64,000 nt of DNA from Symsagittifera roscoffensis (GCF_963678635.1 NC_087067.1:46984001-47048000), one strand, 5' to 3'; shown: positions 17,706-31,500, counted from the stretch's first letter. Notes: generated by a model from the letters alone, not told the origin. Numbers and translations are program-made.

Positions 17706-17987
17706 CTTAACGGATTGTTCCAACCCGGTTTTTAACGGCGTTCATGTATTTTGGGTATCTAGAGACCTAAGTATGGGGACGTTTCTAATTCTAGAGTGGG
17801 GGGATATTTTAGTAGTAGCCTTTAAGCTGTAACGGGTCGTAGTCTCATGTCACAAGCGAACCGAACTGGCTCCGACCGTTCTTGAGGTAGAAAAACACAA
17901 GAGATAGTGTCCCTGACCCTTGAGCCAGTGGTTATAGGGCCTATTTTTCTTAAGCCTCATGTGTGACTGCAGTAGACGAATGTTACA

Positions 17988-18639
17988 AGATTATTGAGTG
18001 ATTTTTGCAATCGATTCAAAGCATCCTCAGAAATTATAGAAGAGGAAAAAAGCATACATTTTGGAGCTTTTTAATGGTGTTCGAAACACGACTGAAAGAG
18101 CTTTGATATGATTTATCATTAGCCCAGTCCGATAATTATTTGTGGTACCCGATTTCGCGTGGAAAAAAAGAATACTAAAACACACCCGAATACGAAATTC
18201 CTCTGCAATTTCAAGGATCGGAGCAAAGATTGAAAAAAACTATCGTCGTCCCAACACGTCGTCCCAACACCCTTCCCCGTTCTCGGGAATTGCTTTGTAA
18301 CAATTGTAACAATCGTCGTTTTCTGTTTCAATTTCGATCTGTTTCTCACAACTGTTGTTCACTGCTTTCTCTACTAATTCCGTTGTTTTCTCAGAGAATA
18401 CTGTTGTTGTTGTGTTTTTGCCGTTTCAGTTGGGGCAAAATCTCAAGGTCGTTACGTGTCATTATTTCGAAACGCATTTTTAAAACTTAACATAACACTC
18501 CAAACTAACTCTTCCGAGTTCGTCAAAATGATCGATTAAGACCTCTAATCCGTTAAAATTGTCAATCTTCTCGGTCAGATGTTACAATAATATTTCGAAT
18601 TCGGACTTGCATTTTGAAAAATTCTGGTCGAAGGTCACA
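17988..18639 (-). repeat. 3' LTR of copy B, right edge clear, left edge unresolved
   Basis: The right edge is set by GTCACA at 18639 followed by the primer motif, which gives a sense-strand start TGTGAC. Its other end could be one of two TGTAACA words (18296, 18305), giving a short LTR of about 340 bp. Alternatively it is a normal LTR of about 900 bp cut by the insertion of copy A, whose LTR ends at 17987. A 13-bp tandem pair lies at 18244-18270. Confidence 0.45.
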
Positions 18640-18653
18640 TACTCCCCGGACAG
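18640..18653 (-). promoter_or_regulatory. Polypurine-side motif, copy B
   Basis: Sense strand CTGTCCGGGGAGTA directly before the LTR start TGTGAC; identical to the motif in copy C. Confidence 0.65.
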
Positions 18654-19393
18654 CCCGGTCAATGCCCTCATTGAGTCTCGTAGTCTTGATCAAAATGGTA
18701 CAGTGCCATCAATTAGAATTTACAAAATCCATAAAATCATTTTTATCCACGTCATATCGACTCACTGCAAAATACAAATGGCACTATCATAGCCTTACAA
18801 TTTCTCGCACTAATAAGCACTTTCCTGTATATAACTTAAGATAAAACTTTTAACTGACTTCTAACAACTACGTCTCGATTCTCCTATGTTTAAAAAGTGG
18901 TGGGACGCAGGACAATACTGCCAACCAACAAAATAAAATTATCCTACTGTGCTTCTTTCCTTCGGAAATTTATTTGTTATTTGTCCTGAATATTAAATTT
19001 AAGGAACTCGGTGGTTAGAATGAACAATGAAATAATCTACCTCTTCAAGAGATTGCCCAAGCCTTTCATGTCACCACAAAGTGATCAGTCGTCTTAGTTG
19101 ATTAAAAGAAATCATGCAGGCTGGAATATTTAATATAGTCTCCACTCAAGTCTCTCTAAATGAATAGTAAGTGTCTCTAAAGCCGCTAACTAAAATCACA
19201 ATGCAAATTTATAAATGCAACAAATTCTTTAATCTTCAAAATTCAACTAAATGTTTCCTCTTCAGTTTCAATTGTAAACTTAGTTGCTTTGTTTCTTTCT
19301 TTGTTCACTCTTCGTTTTCGTCGTTTAGAAGTTCTAAAACTTCTAGATTCTTCTAATTGTTTTTCTTTTTGCATCTTGTTTTTCGGCCATCTG
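18654..19393 (-). other. 3' untranslated region of copy B
   Basis: About 740 bases without a gene, alignable in parts with the 3' region of copy C (39269-40039). AT-rich; no other signal seen. Confidence 0.5.
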
Positions 19394-22300
19394 TCAATGT
19401 TCCATCTCCTCCCTCTGCGACACTGACTCCGAACTTTCAGTCTCAGTGTCTTGCAACACGTCGGTAGCTATTCTGACACTGTTGGAGGCAGTCCTCCAAC
19501 AGTTCTGCTCTTCTGCTCTTTGTTTGCAACAAGGTAGAGATTCAACGTTAGTCTCTCGGTTTCGGCAGAAGCTGTTGTGGAGGCACAACATCATATTTCT
19601 CTCCAAGTCTTCCTTGATCATCTCTTCTCTTTCTCTCACATCACATTCACTTGGCCTAAACGTCCTCTTCACAGCGGTGGTTACTGCATTCCGATGAGTT
19701 ACAAAAGCTCGCTTGAAAGCTCCTGCTCCAATGTCCAGCTGATACGCACTGTACACTCTGCTGTGCTTCGACATATGCTTCTGGGCATACTCATACAACC
19801 ATGCATCCATGTTGGCTCTGAACCATGGCATCACTCGTCTTCTGGCCCAATTCTTTTTCAATTCCATCGGAAAGTTCAAGATTTTGCACGTTGTCCTAAA
19901 AAGATCTAAATCTTTTAGACAATCCAAATCCTGCAATTGCTCTTTTGTAGGCGTTTCTTGTCGATTGTTCTCTCTTATATGAGCTTCCAGCCATCGTATC
20001 GCAATCATAACTCCCACTATCACTATCGCTATGGGCTGTGATGAATCTGGTAAACCCATGGAGAGCAGCTCTCCTCAGTCCCAGATCAACACCAGATTAC
20101 TACTCCCGAGGTACTACCATGTTTGTAGCAAGCAATGGCAGGGGAACTCATCATGGGTCAACATGCTCCTCCTCCAATTGCGCTATCCCGACATTTCCAG
20201 TAGTGGTTCCACTTCCATCATCTACTACATTGTAATCTGTGACTGTTGACCCTTTCTGTTTCTGTCTTTCAAAGTCACTGAAGTTCCCACTGGTGTTCCC
20301 ATGTACTTCTTTCCCAGTATCGATTCTAATTCTTCTTTGGTTCTCTCTGGAACTGCTGAGAACTTTTTGCAAAGTAACTCGTAATAGTTTTCTGACATTC
20401 TCGCTAGTCTTACGCATTTTGGCACTGAAAAGGCTTGATCCACGATCTTTCTCGTAATTTTTATATCCACCGCTACGAAATGCACGGGATATCTGCTCTT
20501 GCACATTGTAGCTAAAGTTGATACCACTAAATATCGCGCTCCCGTCGGTCTACGGTAAGTTTCACTGTGTCGGATGTTCAATTTAGCCTCGATCGCTTCT
20601 CTCCATTTTCCAATATACTTTTGCTCAATTCTACACTGATGGTTGTAACCATCTCATGCTTTTGTTCTAGATTCATTAGTGACTATAAAGAACCAAACAT
20701 GCTGTAGAACCCTAGTGCAGTTATTAGATTCACCTCGGTTCCTCCATGACAATCTGCAATCAATTCCGTTTCCGTTTTTGGTTTCATCACAATGTTCCCA
20801 AACAATATCGTCTTTTGCTTGTGTTGTTTCTCCAGGGTCTTTACGCAATCCAGCCTCCACAGACGTGACTCTCCAGGCCACAGACTTCCGCAAGACAGCT
20901 ACCCAGTCCTCTGGTTTAACCCACTCTTCTGGTGCCAAGCCAGGCAACTCTACTTTGTCTTCTCTGTTGCTCTTAGAGGCCGTCGTTATCAAATTGTAAA
21001 TGATGTTCAAGTCACTCAAAATACAGTCTGAGTTCACTTACCTCTGCACGTTTTGTGTTTCACGCAATATCGAATCGGCGTTAGGACTTGGAAACCATGA
21101 TGGTTTCATCAGTTCTCACACCACCATCAGACTTGTTCTTAACAATTCGTCCGAGAATCGCAATCCAAATTCCACTCGGTTGTCCAATTTTGGCACTGAA
21201 GGTGCAGTCACCTCTTCTTCCAAGACTAGTCCCAGCTTTGTCTGCTGATTAGCAGCGCTTACTATCGTTGCAATTCTTGACATCCAGAATCTTAGCAACA
21301 CTGCTTGCTCGCAATCAAAGAAGCAATCGCGTATGTCTTCATTTATGAAAGGTTTGTCCGCCATCCCTATGATTCCGGATACGTAACTGTACGATTTTTT
21401 CCTGATCGGTCCACAGTATTCACTGGACTTCGGCAGTGCTCCCATAGATTCTTTTGTGAGCCTCATCTCCTTGTTATAGAATCTCCTTACTTCGTCAACC
21501 TTTTTCATCGATTCCAGCTCCACAGGCTCCTTCATGTTCACTCGCATCGGTTTTCTCTGATGGATGTCCAAAAGTGCTAGTAAGAGCGAGGCTTTCGCTC
21601 GTTCATCACCCTCTCTTAGCATCTTGACACAAGTGTTCAAAGCTGGCACTGATATTTGTTCTTTCATAACTCGAATGAAACAGAGAGTGTCTCTCCGCTT
21701 CGCGCACGCTACTTCCGCTCCTTCTTGGTTTATCAGGTCTCTCATACTCGTCATTAAGAACACTTTCTCTCCCTTCGATCGTTTTCTTTCTTCCGAATCG
21801 TACTCCTCGCGTGTCACCCGAGTCATGCACCAAGCGAACCTCAGTTGTAATTCTGTTCTCACATAGGGTATCGCTATTAGAGCGTGTATCTTCGCAGTGG
21901 TTCTCATTTCTTCTGCGATGTACCGTTACACTACTGCTCTCCATGGTAGGCTCACAACTGCTCTATCGTTTCGGCTTGTATTTCAGACGATACCAGAGTC
22001 CCGTATGCTTTCTGCTTCAGGGTTGTGCCTTGCATCATCGTCTCTAAATAACCTTCCATAGCACTTTTAATTTCGAGAGCAATTAAGTGTCCTCTGGCCG
22101 AGTTTCTGTAATCCATCATTTCCTTGTATCCACCAGCGGATTCATCAATCGATCCAGTTTCCGACACTGTCAGTCGGTTTTATTCCACTGGGACTAGCTG
22201 TCCTACGACGCTTCTCTTTCCATGATTCATAGGAGACGAATCATTCCATTTCTAACGTCGCTCCAGTCAGATTGCGGTCATTGGTTTTGTAACTGGCTTT

Positions 22301-23955
22301 GTTTTGTAACTGGCTTTGTAACTGGCTGATTTTGTAACTGGCTGATTTTAATCCTGCCATGAGAATGGGTGGTACAAACGCTATGTCATTCAAAATTCTG
22401 TCAGTGCCAGGCAATCGGTCCTCACCCTGTCCCATGTCCATGGTTTCTTCAACGCGCTTTCTTTTGGCTGAGTTGACAGCTTTTATCGAGATTTCGGAAT
22501 CCACCTTGTCTTTCCAGCTTCCCTCAATGTCACTTTGCTGCCAAGTTTCATTTCATTTCTTTAATCCTGTCAATCACCATCTTTGATCGCATCGTTCCCT
22601 TTCGGGTTCTTGACAGATATCTTACTTCTTCCTTGTCTTCTTGCGGCGTCATCTTTATAGGAGAGTTTGCCTCACTTTCGCCAGTGGCCGAGTCAAACAG
22701 TAACTCGCTCAATCTCCCTTCACAGTCGTCGAGTTTGTGAAGCACTTCCCGCATTAGTGGTCTGTTGAGACCTTTTTTCAAAATAGAAGGGGTCCCGTAG
22801 CTCTGAACTACTCTCCAGACCTCTTCGATGATGGCAACTTTTGTGGTCTCTATGATGAACTTCCCACTCTTCTTCGGGCAACGTTCCCAACAAAGGTACC
22901 CTGGCAGTGCCTTCTATTCTTCTTCTCCTTTGTGACTCCATCAAGAGCTTCTTTTCGGCGTTTTGAGAATTGCTTCGAGAGCTGCTCTCCGGCAAGTTCC
23001 GTTTCATTTCCATAAAGGTCGACTGAGGTTCCAGTGTGGAAATTCCCTCCGCTGCTGGCTCAGTCGTCGCTTCTAATGTGTCTGTGCCACTTTCAAAATC
23101 GCTGAGGAAGTTGAACTCCAGGCTGGACATCCCTCCTGTCGAAGCCTTATCGCTCTCTTTCTCAGCCTGATCGGGATCCTGTTGCATAGGTTACTCCGAT
23201 CGACGGCTTCCTCCCTGCCCATCGTCTCGTCTTGGATTTTTTCCTGAACTTGAGGGCCCTTGCTCTTCATCTCTTACTCCATCTGAAATTTTCGGTACAA
23301 CTAGTCTGCCAGCTGACTGATCTTCCCCTTCTCCGTGCACTACGTTGACTTCTTTACAGCCGAAGGGTGCTAGCATGGTTCTAGGCTGCAGTGTTCCGCC
23401 CACCGTTAACTCTGGTTTTATACTCGTTAAGACTAGGGAGCTTCCTGTAAGTCCGCTTTGCCTCTCATGACCATAGGCACAAGATCCAGTTTCTCCCATT
23501 CCTTGTCAAATCGTCCAGGCTTCGGAGTCGCTAAATTGTTCATTCGCCTCCTCGTTGTTTCATCCGTCTAGGCAAACTGCGTGTACTGCAGCACTGCGGC
23601 GTTTCTGCCCACGAAGCAAGGGTCCATCATCTCGGAAAAATTAGCTACCCTCCTTTCATTAGTTTCAAAGACTCTCAACCTGAAGGTTTGTACTACGGAG
23701 TCTGCTCCGAGCAACATCCTTCTGATCAAAGGGAATTCAGTGATCTCTTCTGGCAATTTCTTGTTGTCAACCCAGCCTTTCGTTTCTTTTCTCAATTTGT
23801 GATATGCTGCAGCCAGTCGAGGAATACTTGTGACTTCACCGTTCGTCTTATCCTAGGGTCTTAGATTCCAGAGCCCTCTATCCACTTCTCCCATCATGTC
23901 ACGGAAGTGATCATCAAAGTTTATGACGGTCATCTCCGGCTCTGACATCTTCGCG
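19394..23955 (-). pseudogene. ORF3-like fossil (copy B)
   Basis: Broken relative of ORF3 of copy A. Matching blocks are spread over its length: the start region (WNLRP, MDPCFVGRNAAVL), the central segment with YVSGIIGMADKPF, and the end with FVTHRNAVTT and LHNSFCRNRE. The conserved blocks are those also shared by A and C, which helps to mark the important parts of ORF3. A 16-17-bp tandem repeat built on TTTTGTAACTGGCT lies at about 22284-22349. Confidence 0.75.
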
Positions 23956-26900
23956 AGTAACAAGTCCTCACTCATTATCTATCGTAGTAAGCGCTGCTAT
24001 CACCAGTTAAGTGCACTTCCGTCCACCGCTGATATGAGGTTCAAGTGCAACACCGACCTCCTGTACGCCTCAGGGAACCCACACGTGACTGCCGGACCTT
24101 ATATCACTTTCACGAACTCCGTGGCTCCTCTGATCAATGCTAAGGGATCGGTCCTCATAGCCAAGCTCAGGTCAGTTAGTATGGGCATGCCCCAGCATGA
24201 CGTCGCACGTCTGCCTCCTTCTGAATCGTCTCATCCTCTCCTGTTCCAAAGCGATTTTATTGCAGGAGGTATTGAATAAAAGTGTGTCGCAGATTTTTTT
24301 AATCTTGGTCCAGGAATCCGTTGGTTGCTTCACGTCAAATCTCCTTACGTTTTCCCTCATCTGCTATGGGTAGCGAGTCAGATTCAACAATCCTCCCAAG
24401 TTCCCGTGCGTTATCGCAATTAACGTTAGAAGTCTATCTAGTCGCAGATTCTGCACTCGTTTGGTGAGCAGTATCACAGGTCTTCTCACTAAGTTCTCTG
24501 CTCTAAACGTCACGAACAGGGCTAGTAGTTCAACGATCGATACTTCTACGACTGCATGGAGGAATTTTTTTTCAGGTATCGAGAAAGCGATGGGTAAATT
24601 TTCGACAAGAAGGACGTGGTCCATCAGGTTCCCAACCCTTCCAGCATGCTGTCAGTCCGGTCAAAGCCTTCTTCTCCCTTTACATTCTGTGTCCAGAAAG
24701 CTTCCAGGTTAAATTGGCACACTCTGTTTACGAACTCGGCTGACTTCTCTTCAGCATTTTCAGCCAGGCTTACCTCTTCCACTAGGTAGGCATGGATCTT
24801 CCTGATCATCACTGGGTTCCGCTCGAAAGCGTCCGTGCCCAATGCGGCTATTCGAGGTGTCAAGTGCAGCCACTTGTTAGCCTCTGGTTTCGTTCTCAAA
24901 ACCATCGCTTCCAAGTGAGCTCTTGTCTCCTTGGAATTCTTCCTTCTCTATCCTTCCTCCTTTATTTCCATTCTTCGGAACCATAAGTAGTTAGACATCG
25001 CTACAAATACTCGATGGCCATCATCAATTCCTGGTTTCAGTTTAAGTTGTCGGCTGAAGTTGTCGGCTGAAATTGTCGGCTGACAGTTCCAACCGCAGTA
25101 TTCGTCTAACACCAACATGGCTAGTGAATGGTCTTTAAATCCTCGCATCACAATCGAGATGTCAGACCACACCTCAGGTAATTCCGCCCTAAGTGGCCTT
25201 AGGTTCGCCATCTCTATTTCGCTATTTGGGGCAGACATGATCACATCATATTTATCTTCGGGGAGCACATCCACCATCGCGTATACAAAACTTCAGTCCA
25301 TCCGGGAGATGTGCATATCCCGGAGACAGTGCATACTTGGCTTTCGGTGTTATCTTGGGGAGAAGCACCTTCTTTCAACGTGTCCACTACTTCACTCATC
25401 GATTCATCGGCCGTCGTAGGCCCGCTGAGTCTGCTCAGGAAACCCCTACTGTGTAGATGGTCGTTTATGCCGGCAAATACGATTCTGATCGGGTTCATTT
25501 CTGTCTGTCTTTGTACCCCGATGGTCATTGACACCGACTGCATTAGGTCCAGGTCGACCGCTTCCAACATTATAACGTCAGGCCAAAACAGAGACTTGGA
25601 AATATGTATGAAATCTGAGTTCGCAACTATCATAATCTCTGCTTTTCTCATTTCTGCTTTATCATACGCTGCAAAGATGGTCTCGTCTTCCTAGTCGTCT
25701 TCATCCCAACATATCTCAGAACATCGCCCTCTTGCGTCACTTCTTTCGGGTACGCTCTATCTTTTACGTGACCTGGGGTGCTTGTATCTGCTTGACCATT
25801 TTCACATGTTGTCTTCTTGGTGCCCTAGTTATCAAGAATTTTCCGGGCCTTTCTTCTCGATTTCCTTCCTCATGATTCAGTTTCATATCTTGCAAAGGTC
25901 TTGCCTTTACTGGACCAATTGTTTTGTTGGAGGGCAACCCCTCTAAATCAGTGAAACTCAAGGCGGTCGTGGAGCTGAAGTTTATGCCAGCTGCTATCCA
26001 CCAATCCAAGCCCGTTGACGGATAGTCTCGCTCCATTTAGCATCCTTAAGGTTCAATTTCATCAGGTCCTTTTTTGTAGATATGCCAGAGAGAAGGTATG
26101 GGCCTCGACCACATCAAAGAGCTCCCGTCGCTCTTCTCGGCTGGTACTCGTAGTCTCTGATCTAGTCTCTGATTTCGAGGTGCTTGTTTTCTCCGTAGTT
26201 GGGTTGACAGGTCCCAATCTTTGCCTTGAATGAATGGTTCTTCTCACTGGCGCTTCTCTCAATCGGTCCTGTACATCCGTCCTTTGTCCTGGCTCGCTAG
26301 AGCTTTGCTGCCTGTAGGTCACGGCTGAGACCGTTCCCAGACGTAATTCTAGGTTAGGGGGCATAAAGGTTGAAATTGCCGACTTGTTCGTCGTTTCTTC
26401 TTTCTTTAGCACTGCCGTGTCAAAGAGCTCGACTTCCATTTCATCCAATCGCTCCCGGAAGAGTCGGTTCATCCAGGCTTGTCCTTCGATACTATCAAAG
26501 TGGATCCCATCGGTGGTTATTTTGACCTGATCCATAGCTCTTAGCTCGTGTTCAATGTCCATAAGGATCATCCGTGCAGCATTCCTACTCGCCAGATTTC
26601 TCAGTATGTTGTTTCACCTGATGACTTTTTCATTATGTCTTCTTCCTGTCAATTTCAACGTTTCCGTGCTCATTGGTACGGTGCAAACGGTCATTACCGC
26701 GCACTTGAACTTCTGCCAGAGAGTTGTGAATAGGCACACCATCGTCGATTCCCATTGCGCCTCTTCCTCATCTGAGCCTCTAGATACATTGTTCGTCCCT
26801 ATTAGAATCATTATGTTAGGGATCCCCCCTGGGTTCTTTAGCTCTACCATTCGAACTAGCTGGGCTATCGTTGCACCTCCAAAGGCCATCACCGTGGTGA

Positions 26901-28150
26901 TTCAAGATGTTCTCAGGTTTTGGAGAACTCTCATCAAATGTCACCCAGTATCAAATGAGATGTCCCGAGCGGCGGTTGTTGCATGTTTAACGCCGGACTC
27001 CACGTGGATCGATTAAAGCAGGCTCGCGGATCAGCATCCGGAATTCCTGTGAAGTTATTCTTCACCTGGTTGTTCTTCTGCACGTCAAACACTCGGGCCA
27101 CTTTTTTCATTATAATTTCCCTTATCTTTCTCTCAGGGGCTCTAGGTGATTTTGCTGGTAAGGTGACACTGTCAATTCCCGTTTTCCTTGTCGTTTCTCG
27201 GGATAGTTCCACTCTGCCCTGGTTGTCTATTCTTCCATAGGATGCAGTCACCACGGAACATGGCGCATTCCTATTAGCGACTAATCGTCCAGCTGTTTCT
27301 ATCATTTTTCTCACTGTCTGCTGCGCGACTGGGTCACCTAGGGTGTCACTTGGGTCCGAGATTGTTACTTTTCCTGTTGTAGTCAGGGGTCGCACCTCCG
27401 TCGTCTGACTTAGTTCGCGAGGCGTCAGGAGCTCCATCGGGGACTGCCCACGAGGAACATTCCTTGCAGGTATCACTTTTTTCCACTGCCGTCGTCAACG
27501 CCAGCCGTTCCGATCGTTCTCTATATTCTTGCCTCAAGCGTTTTATTTCCTGACCCTGCTTCTTGGCGCAATCTTCAAATAGTTTCTTTCACATATCCCT
27601 GTCTTCTTCCACACTGAGCATAGTCTTCGTCACTTGATCTAGCTCTCTTCTGGTCTTCTCCAGTTCTTCACCGCTGTTCATCTCCTGATGCATTCTTCTC
27701 AGACCAGACCTAGGCTTCGCCTCGTTGTTCATCTCCTGATGCATTCTTCTAGACCAGACCTAGGCTTGGTTGGCAGAGGCATCTCACCTGGTTGGTAGGT
27801 CCTGGAACTTCCCAATCCAGGCTCGTGAGCCAAGTCACTTCCTGAGAGAGCCCCGTTTCTCCACCTAAATACCCTCATATTTGGGCGGTCTAGCACTACT
27901 CTCTCTCCGTATGCGGCCATCAATAAGACTTCCGTGGGCGGTCCCTACGGTTATCATGCCCTAAGATGTTTATCAAGGCGACCAGCAACATGACTACCTC
28001 TGGGTCCTCCAGAGCGTAGTCTCGATCCATCAGCTGACGATAGATCGCATCTATCATCGGTTCTACATATGCCACCTCTAGGCCCATCAATTCATTCAAA
28101 TCGAAGTTGTCCGTTTCGCTAAATTCGATTTGACTATCAGTTTGTGTCAA
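23955..28150 (-). pseudogene. ORF2-like fossil with SGNH domain traces (copy B)
   Basis: Broken relative of ORF2. Recognised parts are the N-terminal helical block (about 27920-28150), the SGNH region with GTNNVSRG and a TDGIHFDS block near 26480-26870, and the second SGNH-like domain with VANSDF and FAGINDHLHS near 25450-25650. Small tandem repeats lie inside it: a 51-bp pair at 27676-27767 and a 14-15-bp triple at 25034-25083. Confidence 0.75.
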
Positions 28151-28185
28151 TTGAAATTTGATGAATGATTAAATGATCAATCAGG

Positions 28186-28205
28186 ATCTAGAAAAGAGGT
28201 CACGA
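28186..28205 (-). promoter_or_regulatory. 3' splice site upstream of ORF2-like (copy B)
   Basis: Sense strand GTGACCTCTTTTCTAG followed by ATCCTGATTG, in the spacer between pol and ORF2. Copy C has GTGACTTGTTTTTTAG followed by ATCTTGATTG at the same place. Confidence 0.55.
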
Positions 28206-28509
28206 ATATCATATTTGTCAGCGTCACTCTAACTTTGTATTAAAAATTATTAGAAACAGTCAGATAAAAAGATTTTGATCGTAAAATATATTAAAACAGT
28301 TTATTGTTAAAATTTTGGAATTCGACCTAGGAATGGACAGTCCAAACTTCGGATCTATTTCTAAGATCGTTATTCGATAATTCATGGTCACTACTACCTT
28401 CTTTCCCAGGGTCTTAATAACATAACACAACACACACATCACACACAATACACTTACCACGCACAACCAACACACTTAGTATGACACCTTCCTGTATGCA
28501 ATCTAAACT

Positions 28510-31500
28510 CAGCCTATACTCAATTAATATTTCTTATGTGAGTGTACTTGTATGTTGGTATCAGAAAAGACTACGTGTATCAGTGCATAATGCTCCCGTG
28601 GATGAAGTCGTCCTCGGTTCGGGTCGTATACTGGAAGCATGATTTCCTTTACCTCCCTATCCACAAGGAAGTCTCTCAGTCTCGTCAAGGACAATACCAA
28701 GTTTTCCGTGTCCACGTGCCGCTTCTCCGTCGCTCTCGTCACCAAGAAGCATAAATACTTTCCCAGTATCTGCGAAGCCGCCGGAGGCAAGGCTGCTACT
28801 CCTCCTATTCCTGGTCTTTGCTTCCAAAGAAATTCTAAGTTTTTATATTCTCTCTTAAAATCCGCTGCTAACGCTGTCCTAAAACTCATGTCCGCTGTGA
28901 TCGCTACCGCACATATTCTACTTGGCTTGCCGCCGTCCGGGGGTCCATAAGTATAAAATCTGTCACTGTTATGCTGTCACTGTTAAAATCTGTCACTGTT
29001 ATGCTACTTGAGTACTCATTTGGCAAATTAAAATATGACTCAGCTACTCTCCCTATGTCTGGTTTTTTAGGTTCCTTGCCTATTTCTGCTTCTAGATCAC
29101 CTGTCTCACTTGCTGTTCTTAATTTTTTTTATTAATTATTTTTCAGTGTGGGTAAGTCCTAACGGACAAAAGTATCTATCGACGTCCCCGTCGATCGCAT
29201 ACCGGATATTATATCGAGGTTGGATGCAGGAATGAGTAGTTGCCTTTCCTGGGCAGCCCAGGAAGGATCATCTTTTTCGGTTTTTATGCATTTCATGTTT
29301 TCACGATCTACATCTTGAATCGTGAGACTGGTCTCGTTTGGGTCCGACGTCATTTCGTTCAGCCATTCGAAGACACGCTGATTCGTCAAGTCTTGTTCGT
29401 AAGATTGCTGTTGCTCGTCGTCGAATTCTACCTCGGGTTTAGACCGGTCATCGATCCACTCCTTGTCGCGGTCGTCGACTATGTCGATGTCTCGCGACAC
29501 GGTTATTTCTTGCGGCATCACTATCGCGTTAAATTTGTACAGGACTTTGTCTTCTTCTCTTCTCTTACAAGCCACCATCCCGTCCTTTTTCAGGTATAAT
29601 CTTCCGTCTTTTTGCATAAAGTACTGTCTCAGAATACGGTGTTCTATTTTCGATCCACTTTTTCAAGTTACCCGTCATGCGGTCATTTCTTTGTGCTCTT
29701 AGTAGGTCCGAAAGTCTGTATCTCGCCTTCAAGTACGTCATCATGACCCTCAATTGACTATTCATTTCATCGGGCTGATGCGTGTCATCTTCTATCTTCA
29801 CGCACCAAATTTTCGCCAATGGTTCTGTTTCTTGCCTGAAGGGTTGAAGATCAGTCCTCGCTACTTCTTTCTGTGGCAACAAACTCATCGATCGTTTCGA
29901 TACAGCTATCGTTTCTAGATTATCCGCTTCGTTGTTAAAGACTGTTTCGCTACGTATCAGGTAGCGATCACTGTCAGGGTCTTGATATAACTCTCTGTCC
30001 AGGTCTCTTGCTCGAGTCTCAACTAGCAACGTGTGGATCGCTAGCTCTGACACTTCCGATCCTGTGCTCGAGTTCCTGTCTGAGTAGGTGTCAATTCCTG
30101 AATTCCTCGAGTTGTCATCAACAAAAGAATCTGTCACTGAGCATGTTTTTTCTTCGGGGTCACTTTTATGCGCTCTGCTCATCCATCTGAACTCCCCGGA
30201 CAAAATTTTATCCTCCAGGTCTTGTTCCTCACCTTTAACTTTTTCCTCTACACCTGACTCCCCGGACAAACTTTCTTGTCTCGCGTCTTTTTGATAAAAC
30301 CGCCTGTTCCCATCAACGTCGTTCTCCCCGGACAAACTTTCTTTCCCCAGGTTTTGTTCAACTTCTTCGTCTTCCTGATCCTGATCCTCAAAAGTGACGG
30401 TTTTCCTTTGTGTCTCTTTCACCTGTTCTTTTCGTTTGTATGATGTAATTGTCCAGACATTTTGGGGTATCGAGGACACTAGTTGCTGAACTATTGTCCT
30501 ACAAGCCCTTTAATTTTCCTTGTGTTGACGTCTTGATGATTTAATCTTTACTTTCTCACTGACTGTTAGCGATGCCATAGCTGCTGCCCACTCGGGGTTA
30601 TCTCTAGGCACTTCTCTCTCCAACAATTCACCCAGCATCCGCATCACTTGCGGAATGACTTGCACCGTTTTATCCAGCAATGAGAAGCTGTTTATGTACA
30701 TACGAGAGATTTCCTGTTGAACCAGATTCCAACGTAGCAAAAGATCCAAAGGCACCGGGTTCTTCTTTGATAAGATCTTTATTTCCACTGCCTTTTCCAC
30801 CGGTAACTCGGGGTGTCCCGGAAATGGATGTCCAAATTTGTCCAACCATCTCGTCAAGGGAAGCGCCTCATAGGTTTCTTTGTTCAGAAACGTGAACCAT
30901 TCCTCAATTTCCGCCTGATTGGCTTGCTTCTATTCAAGTCGTTCATAATACTCAGTCGTCTTGCTGAGGCTGTCAGCATTCTGGTGTTTGTCACGCATAT
31001 TGTGCTCGATTATCATGTGGTAGCCGTCTAATCTGACTATCCACCGACCAATATAGCTCTGGTCCATCGAGTACGTCTTCAACCAGGATAACGCTCTATT
31101 GTCCACGCGTAACTTGCAGGGAGCGCTCCCGAAGTATGCGCGGTACTTTTCCACGAATTTGAACACTGCAAACATTTCTGCTTCTGGTGCACCATATTTC
31201 GTTTCAGTGTCACACACCACTTTACTGCCATTTGCAATGGGACGGAGAACTGTTCTCCCATTCCACTCCTGCTCCTGATGCAGTATTCCTGAGATGGCTA
31301 TTACTGATGCATCTGTGTCAAGAACATACATGCCCTTATCTGTGGGCATGCCTAGCACTGGCGCTTCGCACAGTTCCCGCTTTATGTTCTCGAAGGCAGC
31401 TTGGGCTTCTTCGTTCCATTCAAACTTCTTTTCTTGTTGCGCATCAGTTTCTGCATGGGGTACACCTTGTCTGCATATTTTTTTATGAACTAACGGTAAT

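Larger units (their letters stand above)
1..17987 (+). mobile_element. Copy A: giant Ty3/gypsy-type LTR element, 3' part (5' end outside the window)
   Basis: The element enters the window inside gag and runs through gag-pol, ORF2 and ORF3 to a 3' LTR ending GTTACA at 17987. Domain order protease, reverse transcriptase, RNase H, integrase is that of Ty3/gypsy (Metaviridae). All three large frames are open over the part seen, so it looks whole and is likely the youngest of the three copies; the 5' LTR needed to date it is not in the window. The base after the LTR begins AGATT, the expected place of a target duplication, whose partner is off-window. It lies in opposite orientation to copies B and C. 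By comparison with copy C (23.6 kb) the full element should be above 20 kb, long for this superfamily. Confidence 0.9.
17071..17987 (+). repeat. 3' LTR of copy A (917 bp)
   Basis: Starts TGTGCC and ends GAATGTTACA, the same ends as the LTRs of copy C (sense strand), with TG...CA borders. Inside are a TATA-like box, a perfect hairpin and AATAAA signals in the order expected for U3, R and U5. The body is strongly diverged from the LTRs of C, so A and C are different lineages of the family. Confidence 0.85.

Noticed and set aside
18119-19356. Host gene between copies A and B
   Set aside because: Only short frames without motifs; the region is accounted for by B's LTR and 3' untranslated part.
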